Part shown: positions 35,676 through 44,807 of the stretch, piece after piece
How the letters are laid out: each line of letters begins with the position of its first letter
Numbering within the stretch: position 1 is the stretch's first letter
Source of the DNA: Olivibacter sp. SDN3
GTDB lineage: Bacteria > Bacteroidota > Bacteroidia > Sphingobacteriales > Sphingobacteriaceae
Assembly: GCF_014334135.1 (NCBI RefSeq)
Contig: NZ_CP060497.1
Span: forward strand, 5,828,001 to 5,892,000
Length of the DNA stretch: 64,000 nt
Direction: 5' to 3'
The notes under the pieces: generated by a model
What the model saw: the letters and a program-made list of their open reading frames with translations, nothing else
What the model was told of the DNA's origin: nothing
Database searches by the model: none
Position numbers and translations under genes: made by a program

Positions 35676-36947
35676 ATGAAAAGTAAGCCAAAAATAATAC
35701 AGGGTGCGATGTTGGTAGGAGCACTATCATTAGGTGCTTGTGCTACCAGTCAATATGCCCAGAATACTTTTCAGGATGATGTATATGGAGGAAAGAGCAA
35801 AGCACAGGAAGTAGCTTACCGCAGTCCGGATTATTACGATGAATATGCTGAACCTGCTGAGGATTATGACGAATATGGTTACGATGAGTATGCCGATTCG
35901 GATAGCAGCGCCTATGCAGACGAATATTACGACGATCAGAATACCAGCTATTATGACGACGAATATGCCGATAGCTATGGCGATGCATATGCTGATGAAT
36001 ATGATGATTATGAGTATGCCAACCGCATCAACAGATTCCAATATGCTACCCCGGGAATGACCTATTACGACCCGTTTTTTGACCCATGGATGGGCATGGG
36101 CTTTGGCATGGGCATGGGACCTGGTTGGGGCATGGGCCTCGGTTGGAGAGGTGGCTGGGGCATGGGCTTCGGCATGGGCATGGGCTTTGGCTGGGGCGGC
36201 ATGTGGGGTAACCCATACTGGGCCGGCGGCTGGGGCGGCTGGGGTTCTCCCTGGTGGGGTCCTTATTCCTACTTCGGCGGCGGCTGGGGCTGGGGCGGCG
36301 GTATGTGGGGCGGCGGCTGGGGCTGGGGTCCTGGTTGGGGCTGGGGAGGCGGTGTCTCCAGAAGAAATTATGCTCCCAGACCATATGCCACAAATGCATT
36401 TAATTCAAGGGGATCCATTATTAGGAGAAATACAGGTGTTGGTGCTAGGATGACCGGAGGGAGATCAAGTACAGCCAATACGGGAGGTAGACCAGCAGTT
36501 AATAACAGAGGTGTTGGCGCAAGAGCTACCGGTAATGCGCCGCGCGCAACCAGATCTGCTAGCGGAACTCGGGAAACCGCGAGACCAGCTACAGGTACCA
36601 GGCCATCAACAGCTAGGCCAGGAGGAACAGCTAGACCATCCGCCAGACCAGGAGGTACTGCTAGGCCTTCGGGATCTAACAGACCGACCTCAGTACGTCC
36701 GGGAGGTGCAAATAGACCCTCATCCGGTACGGCGAGACCTCAAAGTAGGCCTTCAGGTTCTGTCAGACCTTCAGGTGGTCAGTCTCGTCCGACTGCAAGA
36801 CCGAGCGCACCACCACCTTCTTCAAGACCAACCTCCGTATCACCAGGTAGGTCATCAGGAGGCTTTGGCGGCGGTGGCGTTAGCCGCGGCGGCGGCGGTG
36901 GATCCGTCGGCGGAGGAGCCCGTGGTGGTGGCGGTAGAGGCCGATAA
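35676..36947 (+). CDS. Low-complexity lipoprotein: acidic Tyr-rich, Gly/Trp/Met-rich and Arg/Pro/Ser-rich blocks
   Basis: 423 residues. Signal with lipobox (MLVGALSLGACATS, Cys22). Residues about 45-125 are Asp/Glu/Tyr-rich (repeated YADEY, YDEY); 130-230 are a Gly/Met/Trp-rich block (GMGFGMGMGPGWGMGLGW and related); 240-423 are Arg/Pro/Ser/Gly-rich with repeated TARPGGTARPS-like units and a Gly-rich tail ending GGGRGR. Similar three-part proteins occur in other Sphingobacteriaceae, sometimes mislabelled vitellogenin-like. Function unknown; composition suggests a disordered surface or envelope component. The antisense open frames in this region come from GC bias, not genes. Confidence 0.85.
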   Translation: MKSKPKIIQGAMLVGALSLGACATSQYAQNTFQDDVYGGKSKAQEVAYRSPDYYDEYAEPAEDYDEYGYDEYADSDSSAYADEYYDDQNTSYYDDEYADSYGDAYADEYDDYEYANRINRFQYATPGMTYYDPFFDPWMGMGFGMGMGPGWGMGLGWRGGWGMGFGMGMGFGWGGMWGNPYWAGGWGGWGSPWWGPYSYFGGGWGWGGGMWGGGWGWGPGWGWGGGVSRRNYAPRPYATNAFNSRGSIIRRNTGVGARMTGGRSSTANTGGRPAVNNRGVGARATGNAPRATRSASGTRETARPATGTRPSTARPGGTARPSARPGGTARPSGSNRPTSVRPGGANRPSSGTARPQSRPSGSVRPSGGQSRPTARPSAPPPSSRPTSVSPGRSSGGFGGGGVSRGGGGGSVGGGARGGGGRGR

Positions 36948-37081
36948 TTATAGTAAGGCAAATACCAATACAGTACATTTTCAAAGGCCGACTATTGTTA
37001 TAAAATGAAAGATCAAGTTAATAGCATTAGTCGGCTTATTTAATTATAAAATCATTATTAACGAAGCAAGCTATATTTAAT

Positions 37082-38620
37082 ATGAAAAGCAAAAGAATTG
37101 CAATATTGTGTCTTCTTTTGGGAGGGTTTTGTACGTCCCAGGCGCAGAATCTGGAAGAATCGCTCTTATTTTCGCAAAATGAGCAAGGTGCTACTGCACG
37201 CTTCCGGGCAATGGGGAATGCACAGACTTCTTTGGGGGGAGACTTAAGCAATATTTCAGGTAATCCCGCAGGTTTAGGTTTTTTTAACAGTTCTGATATC
37301 AGCCTTTCTCTCGATTATTTCGGCGACCGTAACAAAGCTACTTATTTTGGCAACCCAACGACCTCCACGGCCGACCGCGTAGGCATTAACCAATTCGGAA
37401 TTGTGTTTAACCTGCCCAATATGCGCGCAAGAGGCAGCAGCGATCTAGATCGTGGATGGTTAAATTTCAATGTCGGTATCGGCTATACTAAAACTAACAG
37501 TTTTCATTCTAAACTAAATTATGCCGGTATAAACCCAAACACCAGCATAGCGGATTTCTTTGTAGATCAAGCTTATGAAGGATCTTTTCTCGGCGACATC
37601 GGTTGGGATATGGGTTTGTACGATCAAGTAGGACAAAACAACCCTTATTATGCGATGACCAGTTTGGATAATGATCAAGGGGTAATGAACGCTTACTCCG
37701 GCACCCAATCGGAAGTCAATTTCTCTGTTGGAGCGAATTACAGCAATCGCTTCTACCTTGGTGCTTCACTGGGATTATCAAGCATTAGTTATAACGCCAA
37801 TACGCATTTCTACGAAGACGGATTTATCGCTGGAGAAGATAATCTTCAGGATCCCGGACCGGGCGAACAACCTTCCCGTTTCCTGGAAGAGGATGGTTAT
37901 AATGAGTTACTAAATTCGGCTTTCAGTTATGATCAGCAAATATGGTCAAGAACGAGAGGAACCGGAGTAAACCTGAAATTGGGAGCGATTTACCGGGCAT
38001 CAGATATCATCAGAATTGGGTTGTCTGCGACTACCCCTACCTGGTATCGCATGTCTGACAGTTATGACGATTTTTACGGTATTGCGAACTTTAATGCCAA
38101 CGGTGGTGAAATTTCTTCATATGAAGATTCACAAGTTGATGTATATTCGGAATATAATTTACGTACACCGTATCGTTTAAATGGCGGTATTTCTGCCGTA
38201 TTCGACAGAGGGTTAATAACTGCAGACGTTGAATTTGTAGATCATAAAAGTATCCGATTGTCAAACACCGACAATCTGTTGGAAATGCAATTTAACGAAA
38301 ATGTAGCCGCCAATTATCAAGGGGCTTTCAACTATAAAGTGGGTGGAGAGCTTATGATTGTCCCCGAGTTTTTATTAAGGGCCGGTTACAATCGTCAGGG
38401 AAACCCTTACCAAAATGCAGATTATAAAGCACAATCATTTTCTGGAGGTTTAGGTTTCCGCTTTGGCAATTACTATGTAGATGCTACTTACCAACATTGG
38501 AGACAAGACTATAGCGCTGCTCCTTATACATTCACAGAAGAAATAAACCTAGCTGCTCCTATTGCCGATGTAAGAAATTCAAGGAACAATGTTTTCTTAA
38601 CCATTGGTGCTAAATTTTAA
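37082..38620 (+). CDS. OmpP1/FadL/TodX-like outer-membrane protein
   Basis: 512 residues. Signal peptide (MKSKRIAILCLLLGGFCTSQAQ), then ARFRAMGNAQTSLGGDLSNI and SGNPAGLGFFNSSDISLSLD, the N-terminal hatch-like signature of FadL-type barrels in this phylum, followed by many amphipathic strands and the terminal FLTIGAKF. FadL proteins pass hydrophobic molecules through the outer membrane; several Bacteroidota members have no tested substrate. It starts 135 bases after the low-complexity lipoprotein and ends at a strong terminator, so the two may form one unit. Confidence 0.88.
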   Translation: MKSKRIAILCLLLGGFCTSQAQNLEESLLFSQNEQGATARFRAMGNAQTSLGGDLSNISGNPAGLGFFNSSDISLSLDYFGDRNKATYFGNPTTSTADRVGINQFGIVFNLPNMRARGSSDLDRGWLNFNVGIGYTKTNSFHSKLNYAGINPNTSIADFFVDQAYEGSFLGDIGWDMGLYDQVGQNNPYYAMTSLDNDQGVMNAYSGTQSEVNFSVGANYSNRFYLGASLGLSSISYNANTHFYEDGFIAGEDNLQDPGPGEQPSRFLEEDGYNELLNSAFSYDQQIWSRTRGTGVNLKLGAIYRASDIIRIGLSATTPTWYRMSDSYDDFYGIANFNANGGEISSYEDSQVDVYSEYNLRTPYRLNGGISAVFDRGLITADVEFVDHKSIRLSNTDNLLEMQFNENVAANYQGAFNYKVGGELMIVPEFLLRAGYNRQGNPYQNADYKAQSFSGGLGFRFGNYYVDATYQHWRQDYSAAPYTFTEEINLAAPIADVRNSRNNVFLTIGAKF

Positions 38621-38642
38621 AATTAACAATTAAATTTTCAAT

Positions 38643-38683
38643 AAAACAGCGTTTGATAGAACATGATCAAACGCTGTTTTTTT
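38643..38683 (+). terminator. Terminator after the FadL-like gene
   Basis: AAAACAGCGTTTGAT at 38643-38657 with ATCAAACGCTGTTTT at 38666-38680, a perfect 15-bp stem, then TTT. It lies 23 bases past the stop at 38620. Confidence 0.9.
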
Positions 38684-38749
38684 ATCGCGATCTTCCTTGA
38701 ACTACGGGTGATGGAGGTGGAAATTATGCATAAAACCGCCATTTTGCTC

Positions 38750-39285
38750 TATTACTTAAAGGCAGATACAAATAGCTTAGCGATCAGGTCAGTTATCATT
38801 GAAGCAGTGTTAATTGACTTGATGTTCATGTCAACTATATTGAAATCTAAGTCAGTTAAATTCAACATAAAGACAACCTTCTTGAACGTATTTCCACATA
38901 ACTTTGGTGTAAAGTAAGTTGGGATAGCAACATTGCCAATTGACTTCAGGGTTATTCCGATCAACTTTGTCATCATTCCAACAGGAATCAACTTCAAGTC
39001 AATAAGGTCTGGAGTAAAGACAACGGACAAGACGTCATTTCCAGTTATCATCGACTTCAAGTTTTATAACATAGTCTTCATCCCAATCTTCTTTATGACG
39101 GACTTAACTGGCTTTAACAAATTGCTGACAACCTTAGCCTTAATCCCAACTAACTTAATGATATAGCTGACTAGGTCCGACTTCATGTTGGTCAACATGA
39201 AGTCGAAGTTTATTTACGGAGCGACCAATTCCATATTCTTTATCATGAAGACAATCGGAGTCAAGGTTAAGTAAGTTGCAAAAAG
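38750..39285. repeat. Region of phased short repeats with a 28-bp palindrome; no clear gene
   Basis: Between the terminator at 38683 and the gene at 39409 lies about 530 bases full of related short motifs. GACTT or AACTT begins at 38816, 38900, 38942, 38963, 38990, 39053, 39101, 39152 and 39179; all gaps are multiples of three (84, 42, 21, 27, 63, 48, 51, 27). Other repeats: AAGTAAGTTG twice (38911 and 39269 areas), AAGACAA three times, ATTGACTT in both orientations. One arm pair CGACTTCATGTTG / CAACATGAAGTCG (39178-39190, 39193-39205) is a near-perfect palindrome. Both strands read as Lys/Ile/Leu-rich or Asn/Asp-Phe-rich repeats broken by stops; no family is recognised. Confidence 0.6.
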
Positions 39286-39408
39286 TTTCTTTTGATTCAT
39301 TTAATCTTTTTTAAACGATATGAGCGCAAAGCTCAATCGCAAACCATTGTACAAATTAATTGTTTAGCAAGAAGTTACCGCAACACACACCCAAAAGCGT
39401 AAGTGCAA

Positions 39409-39867
39409 ATGAAAAGTATCCGAAGAAAGATTATCGTAGACGCGACAGCTGAAAAATCTTTTGAAGTTTTCCTTCATGAGCTGGGTAATTGGTGGCCTAA
39501 GGAATACACCTGGTCTAAGGAAGAATTGGTTGCCTTAAGGGTAAACCCTACGGTGAACGGTTTCTTTACAGAGATCGGTCCATACGGCTTTCAATGCGAC
39601 TGGGGTCGCATTACTGAAATCAGCGATAACAAAGTAGTTTTCTATTGGCAGATCAGTCCTGAACGGACTCCTGAACCCAATCCTGAACGTGCCAGCCAAG
39701 TTGAACTATCTTTCACACAGGAAAAGAATTATACCGTCATCTTACTGGAACACCGCGCTTTTGAAAATCATGGAGAAAAAGGGGAGTCTTACCAGCAAAT
39801 GATGAACTCCCCGGAAGGCTGGGATTACCTCCTAGCCGCTTTTGTAGAATACTTATTGGTTAGGTAA
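39409..39867 (+). CDS. SRPBCC/AHSA1-like domain protein
   Basis: 152 residues from ATG at 39409 (MKSIRRKIIVDATAEKSFEV); a GTG two codons earlier is less likely. START-like helix-grip fold of the activator of Hsp90 ATPase homologue group: EKSFEVFLHELGNWWPKEYT, PTVNGFFTEIGPYGFQCDWG, then VVFYWQISPERTPEPNP and SQVELSFTQ. Members bind small hydrophobic ligands or act as environment-related enzymes, usually unassigned. Its last 15 bases overlap the convergent DNA-alkylation-repair gene. Confidence 0.85.
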   Translation: MKSIRRKIIVDATAEKSFEVFLHELGNWWPKEYTWSKEELVALRVNPTVNGFFTEIGPYGFQCDWGRITEISDNKVVFYWQISPERTPEPNPERASQVELSFTQEKNYTVILLEHRAFENHGEKGESYQQMMNSPEGWDYLLAAFVEYLLVR

Positions 39868-40962
39868 TAACAGCTCAAAAACTCCAGCAGCTTTTTCTTC
39901 TCCATTCACAATAACGGCCACCTTATGTTCACCCACATAAAATTTACGTGTAGTAATGGGTTTAAAAGATTGTTTACGTTGAACGGATACTTTCTCATTA
40001 GGCGCGTATACCTTTTCGCTTATTTTAAAGACTTTCTTGGAAAAATCGCCTCTTAGTCGCCTATAATATACCGCATACTCCAAACGAATGACCTGGGCTT
40101 TGTCTGCATTATTTTTTATGGAAAAAGTAAACGACAGGCTTTCCCCTCCTTTTACATGTGGTGTATTCACAACAAAATTATCCAACAATACCTGTGTACT
40201 GTCAAACCCATGTAGTTGTAAAACCTCCGGATTCCCTTGTTTAAGTAAAGTACGACAACCATGTTTAACCAATGCATCTGTCTCTTTGCTAATACCTTTC
40301 CATTTCCGTGCAATATCTAATACAATAGCCGGATGAGTTTTGGCGATATCATTTAAATGGTTAGCCACACTTTTCCGCACCCACAAAGAAGGATCGTGCT
40401 TTAAATTCTCCAATATCGGCAACGTTAACTGCGGCTGCTGCTTTAACAGTGGTACTGCCGTAGCCCAAGGGAGGCGTGGTCTTGTGCCCTCGCTGGCAAA
40501 ACGCCGAACTTTATGATTGGGGTGTACAGACCATTCCTGCATTTGGTCCATCATAGGCACACCGTATTTTATCAGGAATGGCCTTACGGCAAATTCAGCG
40601 CTAACAAACTGGGTAGTTCTTTCAAGGGCATAAACCGAGGCAGGAAAATCGTCCAAACCATAAGTCGCAATATAATCCGGCAGGAACATAAACTCCAGTT
40701 TATCTTCTCCAAAACCAGCTGTCTTCAATTGTAAAATAAGTTTTTCTAAAAGAATAACAGCCTCTGCATAAGAGACAGGCATGAATTGATGTAGCACTTC
40801 CGTAACATGTTGCATACGTCCTTTCCACTCCTTTTCCTCAAAGCCATTGGCATATATGTTATCTATAAAAGTAGTTTTATCAAATGCCGGTAATACCTGC
40901 TGAAGGTTCACTGCCAATTCCTTAAAAAAATTAAGTGTATAAATATCCTTGATAAGTGCCAT
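39853..40962 (-). CDS. DNA alkylation repair protein (AlkD/HEAT-like)
   Basis: 369 residues from MALIKDIYTLNFFKELAVNL at 40962. A helical HEAT-repeat fold fills about 1-240 (e.g. DYIATYGLDDFPASVYALER, VRRFASEGTRPRLPW, NHLNDIAKTHPAIVLDIARK); the C-terminal ~110 residues form a beta-rich region, RGDFSKKVFKISEKVYAPNE. AlkD-like proteins remove N3/N7-alkylated bases, but many relatives have not been tested; the beta-rich tail is a frequent extension in this phylum. Overlaps the SRPBCC gene by 15 bases at the 3' ends. Confidence 0.85.
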   Translation of the reverse strand: MALIKDIYTLNFFKELAVNLQQVLPAFDKTTFIDNIYANGFEEKEWKGRMQHVTEVLHQFMPVSYAEAVILLEKLILQLKTAGFGEDKLEFMFLPDYIATYGLDDFPASVYALERTTQFVSAEFAVRPFLIKYGVPMMDQMQEWSVHPNHKVRRFASEGTRPRLPWATAVPLLKQQPQLTLPILENLKHDPSLWVRKSVANHLNDIAKTHPAIVLDIARKWKGISKETDALVKHGCRTLLKQGNPEVLQLHGFDSTQVLLDNFVVNTPHVKGGESLSFTFSIKNNADKAQVIRLEYAVYYRRLRGDFSKKVFKISEKVYAPNEKVSVQRKQSFKPITTRKFYVGEHKVAVIVNGEEKAAGVFELLLPNQ

Positions 40963-41023
40963 AAACAAAAATAGTTTTCTTTATAATATCAAAATAAACA
41001 GTTGTGAGCTAGCATATACAGCT

Positions 41024-42124
41024 TCACATGATCTTTTTTCTCCTGATCCATAGCAAAAAACCTGTTATACAGAGTACACCGGGAGTAAGACCTAAAACTA
41101 CATAAAACCACCGTAAGACTAATCCTCCATACGTTCCGGCGTGTAAAGGTAAAACCATAGCCCTTAGTTTATCTTTCGCAGACATATGCTCTGCAAGTAC
41201 CACTTTCTCGGTATTGCCACTTTGTACATCGATATGCACAGCATTACTGTTGCCATATAAGCATGAATTTCCCGGTAAACTTCCGCGAATACTGAAACTC
41301 CTCCCGGGCTGTGTAGGGAAATACACATATTTTTTCGTTAAGTTAGGCATAATTTCCAAGGCGCGCGCATAGAGGGTATCGAACGATTGCTCTACCTGCA
41401 TATTAAGGGTATTTACGCTCTTTTTGCTCTCCCATACCTGCTTATCAAAAGCAAATAGATTCATCCAGAATCCTGTAAAAAATATGATCAGGTTGAAAAT
41501 CAACGACCAAACCCCAAGCACCCGATGTACTCCGGAAAATGCCATCCGCTTATTCTTCCATTTTATACCTGAACGAAAGGTTAACACTTTCCATATATGT
41601 TTTCGATAGATCGCTAAACCCGTGAGCATGGAGATCAACATGGTGATTCCAAAAATCGCTGTAAGTGCCGTACCTGGCATACCAAAATGAAAGGAAAAGT
41701 GAAACTGAAAAATCCATTGCATCATGCCTGCCTGCCATTGGTCATACCTCCCCTCTCTTAATATTTCCCCTGTATATGGGTCGATCGTGATGACACCTAA
41801 ATCGTAGGTATATAGATTACCATCGTTGAGATATAGTCGAAAGTCGTGTGCCTCGTTTGCTGAAGCTTCGGGGTTAAGCCACCCAATTCCACTTAACCGA
41901 GGGTATCTCTCCGTTATGATCTTGTAAATACGATCAACACCTATTTGCGTATCGCGAACTTCAACAGCAAATAATTCACGATTGGTATAATGATCAATTT
42001 CCTGCATAAATACGAGTGCAGAACCACTCAAGCCCAACAAGAGTAAAAATATACCGGTTAACAATCCGGTGAAACTATGTACTTGAAACAGGCGGCGTAA
42101 AAATTTATTCTTTTTGATCATCAT
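41024..42124 (-). CDS. PepSY-associated membrane protein (iron-uptake type)
   Basis: 366 residues with four membrane helices: LLTGIFLLLLGLSGSALVFM (about 18-37), one near 150-170, one near 200-220, and YVVLGLTPGVLCITGFLLWI near the C-terminus. PepSY domains lie in the loops (RDTQIGVDRIYKIITERYPR and YARALEIMPNLTKKYVYFPT). Conserved His pairs appear (FHFSFHFGMPG, FSGVHRVLG, LHAGTYGG). Proteins of this type accompany siderophore receptors and may reduce or release iron. Start abuts the receptor stop (42125) with no gap, so strongly coupled. Confidence 0.9.
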   Translation of the reverse strand: MMIKKNKFLRRLFQVHSFTGLLTGIFLLLLGLSGSALVFMQEIDHYTNRELFAVEVRDTQIGVDRIYKIITERYPRLSGIGWLNPEASANEAHDFRLYLNDGNLYTYDLGVITIDPYTGEILREGRYDQWQAGMMQWIFQFHFSFHFGMPGTALTAIFGITMLISMLTGLAIYRKHIWKVLTFRSGIKWKNKRMAFSGVHRVLGVWSLIFNLIIFFTGFWMNLFAFDKQVWESKKSVNTLNMQVEQSFDTLYARALEIMPNLTKKYVYFPTQPGRSFSIRGSLPGNSCLYGNSNAVHIDVQSGNTEKVVLAEHMSAKDKLRAMVLPLHAGTYGGLVLRWFYVVLGLTPGVLCITGFLLWIRRKKIM

Positions 42125-44263
42125 TTACCGGATTAAATAACCTAGTCCTACCCTTACATGTAATGGATCACCCAATGATGCAGTCACCGTACGTGAGTTT
42201 CCTCCATTAAAGTACCTTGCATTCGTCATATTATACATATTGAACTGTAAATTCCAGCGTTTACGCGCATAACTAAGTGATGCATCTAACACTGTAGATG
42301 CCGGTATCAAAAAATCCTGTGCCGCCAGAAAACCTACCTGATTGCTCATGTAACGTCCACCAATACCAAAGCCTAATCCCGTTAATTTTCCCTGGTTTAG
42401 TTCATACTTAAACCATAGATTGCCTATGTGTTTCGGAGCATTGTTAAACCGACTGCCCGCTGTACCCAAGCTATTATCGGTACGCAATACATGATTGTTT
42501 AGCGCATACCCTAAAACCATACTGAAATTCTTTATTCTCCCCTGTAGTGTAGCTTCTAAACCTTTACTGCTCGTACCATCTATCGCAACCTGTTTGTTGG
42601 GATTATCTGGTGTAGGCGACGGCGCCAGGATATTGTTATAGTAGATTGTATAAGCAGCCACCATAGCCGATAAATGATCATTAAACCAGCTCCCTTTGAC
42701 ACCTGTTTCGTATTGGGTGGCCGTTCGTGGGGGGAAGGGGCCTCCGTCACGCACCGAGTTAGATGTTTGCGGGTTAAACGATTTGGTGTAACTCCCATAA
42801 AAGGCGATATTGTTTTGCAACGTATATACCAGACCAATTCTGGGAATCCATGCGCTTGCATCCGATTCGTTCCCTTGTTCACTATCCCGATCAGATAAAG
42901 GGGTACGCAGCAGCTTATAAGAGTCATAACGCAGGGAAAGAAGTAATTTGATATGTCTATAACTTATCTGATCTTGTGCATATGCTCCTATGAGATTGAT
43001 CACTTGTTTATTATCGTCATAGTAGTCGGTGGACGGATCGCCAGGTGGTGGATCTTGACGATAATCAGGATACAATATATGGATCGGACGTGCTTGTGAA
43101 AACCTATAGTCGTTCTTTAACCAGCCATAGTTATTATAATCGATACCTGTTAGTACCTGATGTTGTATACTTCCTGTTTTTATAGCATAGTTAAGATAAG
43201 CGGTGGTCTGCCAGTTATACTGATCGTACAACCAATCCTGGTATCCTCGCTGGATAGTATCATTAGTTATCAAACCACTCGTAATATGATCGGCATAGTC
43301 AAATCGGCTACGTACATAACGTTGCACGAAAGTCAATTTTAAATCTTCATTTATTTGGTGATCGAAGTTTAATGCGACAGATGTATTATGTGTTTTTCCA
43401 TAATCGGAAGGGCTCTGGACAGTTAGGTTATTGGGGTAATAGTTAAAATCAAAAGTACCATCGGGACGGGTATATACATACGTACCTCGGTCGTATTGCT
43501 GTACAGTTTTTGCATAAGCATAATTCACTTCCAACAACAACGCACTTCTCTTGTCAAAATGATAAGCCAATGATGGAGCAACCAGTAAATTGCTTACTTC
43601 CTGATAATCTCTAAAGCTATTACTCCGATCATAACCGATAATTGTTCTATACAGCAACTTTTTATTCGCTGTTAGCGATCCGGTAGCATCGGCAGCAAGA
43701 CGCATCATATTCCAACTCCCATAAGATGCAGTAAACTCAAATTGCTCTTCGGCCTTAGGCTTTTTTGTGGTAAAATTTATGATCCCTCCCGGCGCTCCCT
43801 CACTGAATAGCGCAGAAGCAGGACCTCGTAACACTTCGACCTGCTCTATATTATACAAAAGTGGCTGCTGACTCCAAAGGTATAGATTACCTCTAATACC
43901 GTTAAATGTAAGGAAGCTCGCATCAAATGGATAATACGAAGTAAAACCTCGCATACTGAAAGACCCCATGCCATTGTTCGTCTTTACCCCAGTCATCAAA
44001 GGGGCTATTTCATTCAGTGTGAATGCCTGCCTATCGCGTATAGCCTGTTGACTTATTACCTGAATAGATTGCGGCGTTTCCAGCAATTTAGTAGCAGCTC
44101 TTGTTAGGTCTGTTACACTGTCAATATTATATTTTTTGTGAAGTGCATTGATGGTTACTTCATCTAAGTTCGTTGTGGCACTCGTATCAATTGTTTGGGC
44201 AAATAGCAAACAAACAGGTAATGCCGTTAATAGCAAAACCGTGCTTATATACCTAATATTCAT
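42125..44263 (-). CDS. TonB-dependent siderophore receptor
   Basis: 712 residues. Signal peptide (MNIRYISTVLLLTALPVCLL then FAQ), TonB box-like stretch TNLDEVTINALHKKYN, plug with KLLETPQSIQVISQQAIRDR and GVKTNNGMGSFSMRGFTSYY, PASALFSEGAPGGIINFTTK, then a barrel ending in VRVGLGYLIR. This matches the TIGR01783 siderophore-receptor group. Exports nothing itself but imports ferric siderophores using TonB. It is preceded by the small Cys protein and followed without gap by the PepSY protein, a recurrent iron-uptake trio in Bacteroidota. Confidence 0.93.
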   Translation of the reverse strand: MNIRYISTVLLLTALPVCLLFAQTIDTSATTNLDEVTINALHKKYNIDSVTDLTRAATKLLETPQSIQVISQQAIRDRQAFTLNEIAPLMTGVKTNNGMGSFSMRGFTSYYPFDASFLTFNGIRGNLYLWSQQPLLYNIEQVEVLRGPASALFSEGAPGGIINFTTKKPKAEEQFEFTASYGSWNMMRLAADATGSLTANKKLLYRTIIGYDRSNSFRDYQEVSNLLVAPSLAYHFDKRSALLLEVNYAYAKTVQQYDRGTYVYTRPDGTFDFNYYPNNLTVQSPSDYGKTHNTSVALNFDHQINEDLKLTFVQRYVRSRFDYADHITSGLITNDTIQRGYQDWLYDQYNWQTTAYLNYAIKTGSIQHQVLTGIDYNNYGWLKNDYRFSQARPIHILYPDYRQDPPPGDPSTDYYDDNKQVINLIGAYAQDQISYRHIKLLLSLRYDSYKLLRTPLSDRDSEQGNESDASAWIPRIGLVYTLQNNIAFYGSYTKSFNPQTSNSVRDGGPFPPRTATQYETGVKGSWFNDHLSAMVAAYTIYYNNILAPSPTPDNPNKQVAIDGTSSKGLEATLQGRIKNFSMVLGYALNNHVLRTDNSLGTAGSRFNNAPKHIGNLWFKYELNQGKLTGLGFGIGGRYMSNQVGFLAAQDFLIPASTVLDASLSYARKRWNLQFNMYNMTNARYFNGGNSRTVTASLGDPLHVRVGLGYLIR

Positions 44264-44371
44264 TTTTTATTGGTATTATAAAATATTAAACACAAAAAGA
44301 GAAGCTAAAAACTAGCTAGTGCAATAGTATCTGCTTCCTAAGAATTAAAGATTTGTTGATTTTTAAAAGTG

Positions 44372-44767
44372 CTATTCGGCCTGTGGTGGCTTAAAAACGG
44401 CTAACAACTGTTTAGAAGAGATATGAATACTGTTGGTAATAAGGTATTTACCAGTTTTTAAGAGCGGAAGAAAAATAGAAGGATCCCAATAGAACTGATT
44501 GCCAACGTATACAATTTCTACCAACTGCTTAACTTGTACCGGAGCGTGTTCATGCTCCTGCTTGTCCAGCTGCTTTATTTTTTTCATGAACACGCATTGA
44601 CCATTACATTCGAGTTCAGGTCTGTTCCGATTTTCACAAAGTTCTTTTGCTATGTATCCCTGGTTGATCTTGAAAGAAACGAATAGCCATAGCCTACCCA
44701 ATGGTTGCATAACAACAACCACTATTAAAAGCAACACCATAAATTTTACTTTCAACGAGGTACGCAT
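44372..44767 (-). CDS. Small exported protein with CxGxC motif, near the siderophore receptor
   Basis: 131 residues. N-terminal membrane/signal segment (VKFMVLLLIVVVVMQPLGRL), then a Cys-containing region ELCENRNRPELECNGQCVFM and charged KKIKQLDKQEHEH. The pattern C-x8-C-x3-C followed by Lys-rich residues recurs in small proteins encoded just before TonB receptors in this phylum; metal binding or partner contact is plausible. Otherwise unrecognised. Transcribed toward the receptor with 108 bases between, so it may be co-transcribed or have its own regulator. Confidence 0.7.
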   Translation of the reverse strand: MRTSLKVKFMVLLLIVVVVMQPLGRLWLFVSFKINQGYIAKELCENRNRPELECNGQCVFMKKIKQLDKQEHEHAPVQVKQLVEIVYVGNQFYWDPSIFLPLLKTGKYLITNSIHISSKQLLAVFKPPQAE

Positions 44768-44807
44768 TTACGGCTGCTAAAATAAATAAAATTACTCACC
44801 AAAACAT

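Noticed and set aside
36046-36399. Long minus-strand frames opposite the Gly/Trp-rich lipoprotein, and the 165-codon frame at 36511-37008
   Set aside because: They arise from GC-biased repeats in the lipoprotein gene; translations are low-complexity Pro/Ser/Arg or Asp/Leu/Gln runs with no start signal.
38752-39060. 102-codon minus-strand frame (and 38663-38917, 38933-39166 plus-strand frames) as real genes
   Set aside because: TTG-type starts, no ribosome site, in-frame stops immediately beyond, and repeated motifs on both strands. Kept as a repeat-region finding instead.
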